DNA of 64,000 bases. Origin: Pseudomonas chlororaphis. GTDB lineage: Bacteria; Pseudomonadota; Gammaproteobacteria; Pseudomonadales; Pseudomonadaceae. Below, one piece after another: positions 56,174 to 64,000 of this stretch (positions are counted from its first letter, which is position 1; the number at the start of each line of letters is the position of its first letter). Under the pieces are notes generated by a model. It saw only the letters and a program-made list of their open reading frames with translations, was not told where the DNA came from and did not search any database. Where the stretch lies: NCBI RefSeq assembly GCF_003731765.1, contig NZ_MOAL01000004.1, positions 2,588,643 through 2,652,642 of the forward strand, given 5' to 3'. The translations under genes and the position numbers were made by a program.

Positions 56174-56832
56174 GGCAAGGCCACCCGCTTTTCAATGTGC
56201 CGGCCGAGTAATTCGATGGCGTAGTTGATGATGAAAAAGAGCAAACCGGCGAACAGGTAAAACTCCAGGGTCATGAAGGTGCGAGCGATGATCTGCTGGG
56301 TACTGAGCAGCAACTCGGCAACGCCGATCACCGACAGCAGAGTGGAGGCCTTGACGATCTCGGTGGACGAATTGACCCAGGTCGGCAGGATCTGCCGCAG
56401 CGCCTGGGGCAGCAGCACATAACCCAGGGCCTGGAAGAACGTCAGGCCAATGGCCTGGCTGGCCTCCATCTGCCCCCGGGGAATGGCCTGCAAGGCACCG
56501 CGCACAATCTCGGCCACGTGGGAGCCGCAAAACAACGTCAGCCCCAGGGCACCGGCCTGGAAAGCGCTGATCTGCCAGCCCAGGGCCGGTGCCATGTAGA
56601 AGCACGCCAGCACCAGTACAAACACCGGCGTACCGCGGATCAGGTCGACATACAGGCGAAACGGCAGGCGCATCCACCACGTGCCGTAAGTCAGCACCAA
56701 CCCGGCAACAATGCCGATCAAGGTCCCGAACAGAATCGCCAGGGCCGAACAGGCCACGCTGGTCTGAAAGCCCGCCCACAGCACCTCGCGCGCAACCCAC
56801 AACTCATGCAACCAACTGGGTGATTCGTACAT
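56170..56832 (-). CDS. Amino acid ABC transporter permease (second subunit)
   Basis: A 220-residue permease of the HisM/GlnP type with about five helices. It shows the conserved LYVDLIRGTPVFVLVL segment and the coupling loop GLTFFQALGYVLLPQALRQI. It overlaps the ATPase gene by 4 bp and follows the first permease by 9 bp. The two permeases likely form a heterodimer. Confidence 0.91.
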   Translation of the reverse strand: MYESPSWLHELWVAREVLWAGFQTSVACSALAILFGTLIGIVAGLVLTYGTWWMRLPFRLYVDLIRGTPVFVLVLACFYMAPALGWQISAFQAGALGLTLFCGSHVAEIVRGALQAIPRGQMEASQAIGLTFFQALGYVLLPQALRQILPTWVNSSTEIVKASTLLSVIGVAELLLSTQQIIARTFMTLEFYLFAGLLFFIINYAIELLGRHIEKRVALP

Positions 56833-56841
56833 GGGGGCCTC

Positions 56842-57504
56842 CTAGCGGCGAATCGCCAGACGCTGCTCGAGTTGACGCAACAGCAGGGCAATGAGGAAAC
56901 ACGCAGCCACATAAAGCGCTGTCGTGACCATCCAGGTTTCAATCACCCGGTAGCTCTCGACGTTGATCTTGCGGGCGTAGTAGGTCAGCTCCGGCACAGC
57001 GATCGCGGCGGCCAGGGAAGTGTCTTTGAACAGCGAAATGAAGTTATTGGACAGTGCCGGCAACACATTGCGCAGCATCACCGGCACCGTCACGTAGGCT
57101 CGCACCTGCCACTCACCCAGACCGATCGCCAGCCCCGCTTCGCGCAGACCCTTGGGAATGCTCAGCAAACCGGCACGGAACACCTCGGTCAGATAAGCCC
57201 CGGCGTACAACGACAGGGTGACGATGAACGACGGGATCTTGTCTAGGCGAATGCCCAGGCTTGGCAAGGCAAAGTAGATCAACAGAATCAGCACCAGGAT
57301 CGGCGTATTGCGGATCACCGTCACATACACCGACGCCAGCACCCGCAGCGCCTGATGCTTGCTCAGCAAGGCAAAGGCCATCATCAGGCCGATCACACAA
57401 CCAATGGCGATCGACACCAGCGCCAACTGCAGGCCCAACCCGAGCCCCGCCAGCAAGGCGTCGAAATCGCGCCACACGGCGGCAAAGTTCAACTGATAGT
57501 TCAT
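56842..57504 (-). CDS. Amino acid ABC transporter permease (first subunit)
   Basis: A 220-residue permease with the VTVIRNTPILVLILLIYFALP segment and a coupling loop around GLAIGLGEWQVRAYVTVPVMLRN (shortened). The ATG at 57504 gives the typical MNYQLNF start; the frame is open to 57543. It follows the binding-protein gene by 54 bp. Confidence 0.91.
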   Translation of the reverse strand: MNYQLNFAAVWRDFDALLAGLGLGLQLALVSIAIGCVIGLMMAFALLSKHQALRVLASVYVTVIRNTPILVLILLIYFALPSLGIRLDKIPSFIVTLSLYAGAYLTEVFRAGLLSIPKGLREAGLAIGLGEWQVRAYVTVPVMLRNVLPALSNNFISLFKDTSLAAAIAVPELTYYARKINVESYRVIETWMVTTALYVAACFLIALLLRQLEQRLAIRR

Positions 57505-57558
57505 GGTCGGCAATACCTTGAGCGAGGCGCTTTTGATCAGCACCCCACTCTCATCAGG

Positions 57559-58413
57559 TCACTTGAATTCGACGGGGAAACCGATTTCTGGCGTCGGCAG
57601 GTCCACCCCGAACCACTGTTTGAACGACGCGGCGTACGTCGGGAACTCCACCCCGGTCATCGCTTCATGCAGCGTGGTATTGACGAAATTCAACCAGTCC
57701 TGATCCCCACGCTTGACCGCACAGGCATAGGTTTGCGGGCTCCAGGCATAGGCCGGGCTGCGATAGCGTCCCGGGTTCTGCACCATCAAATACTTCACCG
57801 ACGACTGATCGGTGGCCGCCGCATCGGCCCGGCCCGAATTCACCGCCTGATACATCAAGTCGACACTGTCGTACTGATCGACCTTGGCCTTGGGCAGTGC
57901 CTGGTGCACCAACTCCTCGGCATACACGTTCTGCAACACCGCCACCGTCACACCATCGCCGCCGGTAATGAGGTCATCGATCTCCTTGTACTTGCTGTTG
58001 GCCGGCAACAGCAGACCAACCCCCTCGCGGTAATACGGCAAGGTAAACGCCACCTGCTGCGCCCGACTGGCGGTGACCGTAATGAACTGACAGCTCATAT
58101 CGACCTTGTCCGTCAGCAAATTGGGAATCCGCGCATCGGAGGACTGCACCACAAACTCCACCTTGCCCGGGTCATTGAACAACCCCTTGGCCACCATCCG
58201 CCCGATATCGATATCGAACCCCTGCAACTTCCCATCCGCTCCCTGGAAATGCCACGGCGCATTGGTACTGCCCGTGCCCACAATCAAATGCCCACGCTTG
58301 AGCACAGCGTCCAGCTTGCCGTCCGCCGCCTGAGCGACCCCCACAGCCGAAACCGACGCCACAGCCGCCACGAGAAAAACACACGCTTTAAACAAGGAAG
58401 GTTCGCGATGCAT
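57559..58413 (-). CDS. Periplasmic amino-acid-binding protein (family 3)
   Basis: A 284-residue precursor with a signal peptide (about 1-29, ending GVAQA) and the family-3 fold: LIVGTGSTNAPWHF, GFDIDIGRMVAKGLF, and the TDQSSVKYLM hinge part. The ATG at 58413 has GGAG upstream and opens onto the signal peptide; a frame reaching 58653 is not conserved. First gene of the transport-catabolism cluster. The ligand is uncertain; an amino acid that feeds the D-serine-dehydratase-like enzyme is the natural guess. Confidence 0.9.
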   Translation of the reverse strand: MHREPSLFKACVFLVAAVASVSAVGVAQAADGKLDAVLKRGHLIVGTGSTNAPWHFQGADGKLQGFDIDIGRMVAKGLFNDPGKVEFVVQSSDARIPNLLTDKVDMSCQFITVTASRAQQVAFTLPYYREGVGLLLPANSKYKEIDDLITGGDGVTVAVLQNVYAEELVHQALPKAKVDQYDSVDLMYQAVNSGRADAAATDQSSVKYLMVQNPGRYRSPAYAWSPQTYACAVKRGDQDWLNFVNTTLHEAMTGVEFPTYAASFKQWFGVDLPTPEIGFPVEFK

Positions 58414-58438
58414 GACAAGCACTCCAAGGAGGGTATTT

Positions 58439-58456
58439 ATTCCGCTATACCGGAAT
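58439..58456. promoter_or_regulatory. Palindromic operator ahead of the amino-acid transport operon
   Basis: ATTCCG-CTATAC-CGGAAT is a perfect 6+6 inverted repeat 25 bp upstream of the binding-protein start. A further half-site CGGAAT follows 15 bp later (58471-58476). Such TGGAAT/ATTCCA-like palindromes are common targets of IclR regulators; the cluster carries one. Confidence 0.55.
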
Positions 58457-58710
58457 ATGGTATGTAACAACGGAATAAACAGCAGGAAGTGTGCCACGGG
58501 ACTGAAGCCGATGGCAGGGAAATCGGGAAATGTTTGGGAATCAAGGGGATGGGGATTGAACCACTTTCGGGGCCATGAATGGAGCGCGTGGAGGGTGCTA
58601 CGTAAAGGTACGAAAAGTGATTCGGGGGAACATAAAATGGTGCGGCGGATCACTCATCGGACTGCCCCCGCCCCCATAGACATCTCCAGCCTATGTTTGG
58701 ACTGCCCCCG

Positions 58711-58849
58711 TGGTTGTAGGCGATCAACATACCGCTGGGCATGTCGCTGGTGAAGCCGTCGGTACCGCCGTTGCCACTGCTGACGCTGGCGCTCGGCATC
58801 TAGCTTCTATATTCCGCCTATATTCCGCCGTACTCTTGATATCGACTAC
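58711..58849 (-). pseudogene. Displaced fragment of the cdiA gene
   Basis: Minus-strand sequence encoding PSASVSSGNGGTDGFTSDMP and SGMLIAYN repeats, with few changes, the segment of the large CdiA gene at about 60925-61045 (QSASVSSGNGGADGFTSNMP). It has lost the reading frame on the upstream side (stop at 58800) and is flanked by two copies of GGACTGCCCCCG (58659 and 58699), possibly a trace of an insertion event. It lies just downstream of the toxin-immunity end of the locus, where orphan cdiA pieces commonly accumulate. The rest of 58654-58893 holds no gene. Confidence 0.75.
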
Positions 58850-58893
58850 GTAATTACCCTATAGCGATCTAAATACATTAGAACCTTGCACAA

Positions 58894-59145
58894 CTAAAAA
58901 TCACCAACATAAAAAGGAAAAACCACGTATTCCCCCCGATAAACTTCAAACACCAAACGATGCATGACCTTTACATTTTCCGCACTTTTATGCAGTATAA
59001 CCTGAAGCTTTAATCCATACTCAACATATAGCACGACACCCTGGCACACTTTTACCTCTTCTAAAAAAAGCTGCCCACCATAATCTAAAGAAAACAAATA
59101 CACTCCTTTGCTTTTCGCTGCACAACCCACAACAATTAACCTCAT
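58894..59145 (-). CDS. Candidate immunity protein for the CdiA-type toxin
   Basis: An 83-residue protein starting 3 bp after the cdiA stop, on the same strand and with the same AT-rich composition as the toxin end. It is beta-rich and hydrophobic (VYLFSLDYGGQLFLEEVKVC, then EYVVFPFYVGDF), without signal peptide. I recognise no family. Position immediately after the variable toxin domain is the defining trait of CdiI proteins, which bind and neutralise their own toxin in the cytoplasm. Confidence 0.6.
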   Translation of the reverse strand: MRLIVVGCAAKSKGVYLFSLDYGGQLFLEEVKVCQGVVLYVEYGLKLQVILHKSAENVKVMHRLVFEVYRGEYVVFPFYVGDF

Positions 59146-59148
59146 AAA

Positions 59149-62100
59149 CTACTGCCCCCAGATTGAATAACCGTTCCATGCACTTTTAAATTCTTTCATA
59201 TCCATTTTGTAGCTTGTCCCTTGCCATGGATCACGAATCATCACACGTCCGCTGCTATCCAAGCCATCGACTACAATCCAATGCCCAATTTTACTGCCTC
59301 TTTCCCAAAGCTGAGCAGCCCATGCCCCTGTTGAGCTCAGCCCATAAAAAGTCCCAATATCGTCCGCATCAACACCAGATCCAATCCACTTGCGAGACCC
59401 AGAAGAGTCTAGCTTGTTCAGCACGGAGGCTAACTGCGCCTCATAAGTTGCTCCTTCACCCGCAAGTTTTGAAATAACACTTTGAGAAGCATTAATCTTG
59501 CGATCCCCAAGCATCATCTCAACACAGGCCTGCCCGCAACTAAGACTATTCACTTGCTTCACTACAGAAGAATCCACTACCTCATCTATAACTTTCCAGT
59601 TACCACCCGCACCACCTAAAATCTTCTCTGAGGTCGATAAACTATCAGCACGTCCACCCTTCACGACTATTCCGAGCATATTACTAAGCGTAGTCAGGAA
59701 GCTCGCATCTTCTACAGCTTGAAGCCCAAGACGAACCCAGTTTCCACTAGTCAAATTGACTGCCCGGGTGGCCTCCCCCACTGCCTGACCTATACCTACG
59801 CTATCGCCCGCATACGTCACCGTCGTGACAGCCATATGGGTGGCAACATTGCGCTCACAATCAGAATTTCCTTTACATAGAGGCAACACTTTCTCTGTGT
59901 AAACTGCCTGTACGAACTCTTCCCACCCTGCCTGATCCTCTTTTGTCTCCAGCCCGCCCTGCCGGTAGGAGGTTTCTTTCCATGTTTCGTAAGTTTTCAG
60001 ACAGGCTTGCAACCCACCGGAATCACCACAGGATGCTTTGAGTTCGTTGCCAAACGCCGTTACTTGGTCCTTACCCAATTGATGGCCAAAAATATTGACC
60101 CCAACTCCTAAATAATTATTTTCCGCAGCATTCTTTCCAGACCCAGCCCCCGCAATTGCACCCGTGCTATCACCTTTCGCAATTCCCCCTGCAAGTCCGG
60201 CCGCCAACGTCGCTAGCGCTGACACCGTCTGTTTTTGCTCTTCGCTGAGGGTGTTTGTATCGCTGGTGCCATACAACTGCTGGGAGATCAATCGAGCAGC
60301 CAGCTCACCTCCGGCTGCTCCCACTGCGCCTGCAATCGCCGAGTTGCCTTGGGCCTGGGCAACAGCAGCGCCCAGCACCGCATGAGCCATCGTGTTGAGG
60401 GCAGGATTGTCACCCGTGGTTTTCTTGATCAACTGCGCCAGGTAGGGTGCCGAGGCTCCAGCCAGAGCAGAGCCGATATCCCCGCCAGCCAATCCTTGCA
60501 AGGCAGCGGTGACGGCCTGTGCTACTCGCTGGTAATCACCACCCGTACCGTACTTGCCCATAACCTGCTTGTAGGCATCAGTGGCTATCAGCTGCTTCTG
60601 GTAGTTCTCCACCTCCTCTTTGCTGGCATTGCTTCCAGGCCGATGAATACCTTTCTTTTCAAGTTCCTTGCTCGCTTCTTGATCGGCCTTCAACTGCCCA
60701 TCGGTCCGAACAATGTCCGTCACTTGGGTGCCGATCTCGCCGATAAGCTGCACCTCCCGCAGGCGCTTCTGCTCCTTCTCCTTGTCGAAGATCGGGCTGA
60801 TGTTGCCATTGGCATGTTCGACGTCGCGGCTCAGGGTGGCGACATCCTGCTTCTGCTGGCCTGGGTCACGAATCTCCAGGGCGCCGTTGGAGATTGCCGA
60901 TGAGGTGGTACCGCTGGCGCTGCCGCCGAGGTTGTAGGCGATCAACATGCCGCTGGGCATGTTGCTGGTGAAGCCATCAGCACCGCCGTTGCCGCTGCTG
61001 ACGCTGGCGCTCTGCATCTGGCTTTTGTATTCGGCCTCGTTCTTGAGATCGCTCCAGCCCAGGGTGCCGGTGCTCAGGCGGTTTTTGTCGGTTTCTGCGG
61101 TACTGGCGATGACGCTGCCATCAAGCTGGGTGTGCTTGCCCACTTCAACCTGATAGCCGCCCTTGCCGGCGAACAACCCGGTTTGTTCCTGCACGCTCTG
61201 GTACTTGGAGTCGATCTTGCTCTGGCTGACGCTGACCGAAGCGCTGCCCGTCATCGTGCCGAACGTGAAGCTGGCACCGCCGCTGACATTGCTCTGCTTG
61301 GACTTGTAGTCGTCGGTATCCTGCAGGCTTTGCAGCGTGAGGTCGCGCCCGACTTTGGCCGTGATCTTGTCCGCATTGACCTGCGCGCCCTTGAGCGTAG
61401 CGTCCCGCCCACTGATCAGGCTCGCTTGGTTACCGGCGTCCAGGGTGGTCTCGGTCCAGGTGGTGCCGGTGCCCTTTTCCTTGCCCACGCCCTTGTTACC
61501 GTTGGCGAAGATACTCAGGCCTGCGCCATTGGGGCCGACGCCCAAACTGACGCCAATGGCACCGCCGCTGCTGTTGTTCTTGCCATCAAGCTTTTGCCGG
61601 TTGGATGCGGCCTCAAGCTGGATGTCACGCTCAGCGGCGAGCAGTACGTTATTGCCTGCCTTGAGTTGGCTACCTTGCACGCGGATGTCGCCATCCGCCC
61701 CAGCGGTACCACTACCGGCAGCCACAATGGAGAGGTTGTTGCCACTGGTCAGGCTATTGCCCTGACTGACCGCCTGCTCTTGAGTCTGCTTCGAGCTGGA
61801 CTGCTGCGAGCCCAGGGAAATGCTGATACCGACGAACTGGCCAATGTTATCGCCGGTCATTCCGCCGCCCTGTTGGACCGCTTGCCAAGCCTGGACACCC
61901 GTCAGGCCAGCCTTGATACCTAGCAGGGCAGAGAGACGGCTATCGTCTTCCTCCTTGGCTTGCTTGGTGGTCTGGTACGCGGCGTCGACGGCACTGCCGA
62001 CGGTTCCAGACAATGCCAAGGTCAGGCCACTGGTCTTGGTTTTGGAAGTTTGCTCGCTCTTATTGTGACTTTCCGCCGCGAGGATGCTGACGTTCTGCCC

Positions 62101-64000
62101 GACAAGGCTGATGTCCTTGCCCGCGATGACGTCGGAACCTTTAAGGGTCAGGTCCTTGCCCGCCTGGATATCGACGTTGCCGAGCACGCTGCCAATGGTG
62201 CTGGCCTTGGCGTTTTCGGTGGTGCTGGAAGACGTGTTCTGAGCACTGGTAGAGCCCAGGGTGAAACCAATCCCACCACTGCTCAACAAGCCGGACTTTT
62301 TCTTCGATGTCGAATGGCTTTCTTCGCTGGTTTCGATGGCGTTGTCGATCTCGATATTGCGCCCCGCTACCAGGCTCGTGGAATGGGTGGAGACAATATC
62401 GCTAGCTGTCACGCCAATGTCCTGGCCGGCGCGTATGACCACCGTATCGCCACTGACGGAGGAGCTTTGCTGGGTGGTGGAGCTGCTGCTGTCGATCCGT
62501 GTTTTCTGGCTGCTGGACAGCCCGGAGCTGCTGGTCTTGGTCTTGTGGTAATAGCTGTAGTCACTGTTTTGCGCGGCGCTGAGATTCACGTCACCGCCCG
62601 CATAGAGATACGCCTCATCCCCCGCCGTCACTTGGCTGGCCGTCAGTTGAAGATCCTCACCGGCCTTGAGCGCCACATTACCGCCGGCAACCAAGGTGGT
62701 GGCCACCTGCTGAGCATGATCCTCCTGCCCCTTGAAGCTCCCGGTCTGGCTGAGCCAATGCCGCTCATTTGCAGCAGAAGCCAATGTCAGGTTTTCTTTG
62801 GCCAACATCGACACATCACGCTTGGCCTCAATCTGGCTGGCAATTGCCGTGATATCGCGACCAGAACTGATGGATAGGTCGCGACCCGCCTCAAGCGTCG
62901 AACCATGCTGGGTGACACTTTTGTCACGGTAATTGGCGTTCAGTTGATTGCCGACCACTTGCTCCACAGCCGTCAAGCTGACATCGCTGCCAGCAGTGAT
63001 GCGGGTATCAGCGGCGCTCTTTAGGATTCCCGCGCTGTTATTGAAATCGCGCCCCGCGTTGATAGTGAGGTTATTCGCGGCCTCAACCCGTGCAGCACTG
63101 TCGACAAAATCCCGCTGCTGCGCGTAGGGCCCCTTGTTGCTTTGGTGCGAGGTCAAAGTGCGTTCGTTAACCACATCCCCTTCCGCTGCCGTCAAGGCCA
63201 CATCGCGCCCAGCGATAACACCACCGGCCTTGTTCAGTAGATCCTTGCCTGCTGTCAGATTCAGGCGATTGCCCGCCTCCACCAACCCACTATTGACCAG
63301 GCTCTCCCCCGCCACCGCCAACAGGTCATTGGCCGCGCGCAGGGTGCCGACGTTGGTCAGATCCTTGCCGGCAATCAGGCTGATATCGTTGCCCGCGATC
63401 AGGGAGCCGTTGGGCGCCAGGCGTTTGTTGGCGTGGGCCAGGTACAGCACCGGCACCAGCACCTCTTCGCCATTCACTTCATGGCTTTCCAGCCAGACGA
63501 TGTCGTGGGTCAGCGCCGCGATCTGTTCGGCGGTCAGGGTCAGGCCCACCGACAGGTCAAGCTGTTGCTTGCTCTGGAGGGCGTTGTCCATCAGGTATTT
63601 GAAGAGGTGTTCGTTGCTGTCCTGGCCGTCGATAAAGCGCTGGCCGGTGCGGGCCACCATGGCTTGCTGGATGAGTTTCTGTTCGTAGAAGCCGTCCCCG
63701 AGGCGTTTGGCGCTTTCCTCCGGGTTGTAGCCGAGGTGGGACAACAGGTAGTCCGAGCTCATGAACGTCTTGAGGTTGGTCAGCTCGGGGCTGGTTTCGA
63801 TCAAGTACTTGTGGGGCCGGGACAGGGTTGAGGCGTCCGGCAAGCCGGCGATCTGGGCCGGGGTTGGGGCCTGGACAGCGCTGCTGCCCTGGCCGCTCAG
63901 CCGGAACAGGCCGTTGCCGCCGGTGGGCAGAGTGAAGCCCGGCAGTGCCAGGGGGTTGACCTGCTGCTGAGCCAGTTCCGGTGGCAATTGCGGGTTGATT
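59149..64000 (-). CDS. cdiA: CdiA-type haemagglutinin with C39/papain-like C-terminal toxin (3' part)
   Basis: The last 1617 or so codons of a contact-dependent inhibition exoprotein; the start lies beyond the window edge. Visible parts, reading from the N-terminal side: a region rich in GRD-type haemagglutinin repeats (AGRDVALTAAEGDVVNER-like units, about 63400-61600), a long Ser/Thr/Gly-rich repeat part, and a pretoxin segment beginning at AAENNYLG (a VENN-like motif). The C-terminal 150 residues carry SCGQACVEMML (Cys codon 59536-59538), GHWIVVDG (His 59281-59283) and RDPW (Asp 59230-59232). This Cys-His-Asp order fits a C39/papain-fold cysteine peptidase. The toxin end is visibly richer in A+T than the repeat region, as usual for exchangeable CdiA-CT modules. 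Confidence 0.88.
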   Translation of the reverse strand, partial: INPQLPPELAQQQVNPLALPGFTLPTGGNGLFRLSGQGSSAVQAPTPAQIAGLPDASTLSRPHKYLIETSPELTNLKTFMSSDYLLSHLGYNPEESAKRLGDGFYEQKLIQQAMVARTGQRFIDGQDSNEHLFKYLMDNALQSKQQLDLSVGLTLTAEQIAALTHDIVWLESHEVNGEEVLVPVLYLAHANKRLAPNGSLIAGNDISLIAGKDLTNVGTLRAANDLLAVAGESLVNSGLVEAGNRLNLTAGKDLLNKAGGVIAGRDVALTAAEGDVVNERTLTSHQSNKGPYAQQRDFVDSAARVEAANNLTINAGRDFNNSAGILKSAADTRITAGSDVSLTAVEQVVGNQLNANYRDKSVTQHGSTLEAGRDLSISSGRDITAIASQIEAKRDVSMLAKENLTLASAANERHWLSQTGSFKGQEDHAQQVATTLVAGGNVALKAGEDLQLTASQVTAGDEAYLYAGGDVNLSAAQNSDYSYYHKTKTSSSGLSSSQKTRIDSSSSTTQQSSSVSGDTVVIRAGQDIGVTASDIVSTHSTSLVAGRNIEIDNAIETSEESHSTSKKKSGLLSSGGIGFTLGSTSAQNTSSSTTENAKASTIGSVLGNVDIQAGKDLTLKGSDVIAGKDISLVGQNVSILAAESHNKSEQTSKTKTSGLTLALSGTVGSAVDAAYQTTKQAKEEDDSRLSALLGIKAGLTGVQAWQAVQQGGGMTGDNIGQFVGISISLGSQQSSSKQTQEQAVSQGNSLTSGNNLSIVAAGSGTAGADGDIRVQGSQLKAGNNVLLAAERDIQLEAASNRQKLDGKNNSSGGAIGVSLGVGPNGAGLSIFANGNKGVGKEKGTGTTWTETTLDAGNQASLISGRDATLKGAQVNADKITAKVGRDLTLQSLQDTDDYKSKQSNVSGGASFTFGTMTGSASVSVSQSKIDSKYQSVQEQTGLFAGKGGYQVEVGKHTQLDGSVIASTAETDKNRLSTGTLGWSDLKNEAEYKSQMQSASVSSGNGGADGFTSNMPSGMLIAYNLGGSASGTTSSAISNGALEIRDPGQQKQDVATLSRDVEHANGNISPIFDKEKEQKRLREVQLIGEIGTQVTDIVRTDGQLKADQEASKELEKKGIHRPGSNASKEEVENYQKQLIATDAYKQVMGKYGTGGDYQRVAQAVTAALQGLAGGDIGSALAGASAPYLAQLIKKTTGDNPALNTMAHAVLGAAVAQAQGNSAIAGAVGAAGGELAARLISQQLYGTSDTNTLSEEQKQTVSALATLAAGLAGGIAKGDSTGAIAGAGSGKNAAENNYLGVGVNIFGHQLGKDQVTAFGNELKASCGDSGGLQACLKTYETWKETSYRQGGLETKEDQAGWEEFVQAVYTEKVLPLCKGNSDCERNVATHMAVTTVTYAGDSVGIGQAVGEATRAVNLTSGNWVRLGLQAVEDASFLTTLSNMLGIVVKGGRADSLSTSEKILGGAGGNWKVIDEVVDSSVVKQVNSLSCGQACVEMMLGDRKINASQSVISKLAGEGATYEAQLASVLNKLDSSGSRKWIGSGVDADDIGTFYGLSSTGAWAAQLWERGSKIGHWIVVDGLDSSGRVMIRDPWQGTSYKMDMKEFKSAWNGYSIWGQ

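Noticed and set aside
61132..61923. Long plus-strand frames opposite the cdiA repeats
   Set aside because: Antisense frames created by the repetitive Ser/Gly/Ala coding sequence; several overlap each other in different frames.

Overview
The window reads as chromosome of a Pseudomonas, most likely of the P. fluorescens group. Reasons: the gacA-uvrC-pgsA-tRNA-Gly block with a TTG-started gacA, GC-rich codon use, Pseudomonas-type REP palindromes (core 'gctggcttgccagc' with 'gtaggagc' arms), yejABEF, and an RpoN-controlled 3-hydroxybutyrate cluster.

Layout. 1-5.2 kb: a phosphate-starvation unit, pstSCAB (minus strand) divergent from ppk2, with a candidate Pho box about 50 bp ahead of each start. 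5.4-15.3 kb: a signalling island. It has an HD-GYP-like response regulator on the minus strand facing a tightly overlapping plus-strand operon of two REC-c-di-GMP proteins, a periplasmic di-haem peroxidase (MauG/CcpA family), a DAHL-type membrane histidine kinase and a soluble REC-histidine kinase. The two c-di-GMP proteins are complementary: one keeps GGDEF and has lost EAL, the other keeps EAL and has lost GGDEF. 15.6-20.2 kb: a predicted citrulline to ornithine to proline module (ctlX, ornithine cyclodeaminase, Lrp regulator, CycA-like permease) ending in a free-standing PutA-type ribbon-helix-helix protein. 20.3-30.1 kb: amidase + MFS + LacI, a DUF4132 pair, a DUF2628 protein and a broken P4-type integrase beside tRNA-Gly. 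Copies of the tRNA-Gly 3' end and/or its terminator lie near 5.3, 20.3, 28.2 and 29.9 kb, suggesting islands stacked at this tRNA. 30.1-36.3 kb: core genes pgsA, uvrC, gacA, a GNAT enzyme, a nitrilase-family amidohydrolase, and a DAHP synthase behind an aromatic-rich leader peptide and a complete attenuator.

36.3-51.8 kb: REP arrays, two one-domain parvulins, the yejABEF peptide importer, the hbcR/GntP/bdhA/aacS ketone-body cluster with a -24/-12 promoter, and a large hybrid kinase. 51.8-58.5 kb: a minus-strand amino-acid import and catabolism cluster (ABC transporter, RidA, IclR regulator, D-serine-dehydratase-like PLP enzyme, PfkB sugar kinase). 58.7-64 kb: the 3' part of a CdiA-type haemagglutinin gene whose C-terminus looks like a C39/papain-fold cysteine peptidase toxin, followed by a small candidate immunity gene and a displaced fragment of the same cdiA. 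The cdiA gene runs off the window end.

All functions are inferred from reading the sequence; no database search was run.
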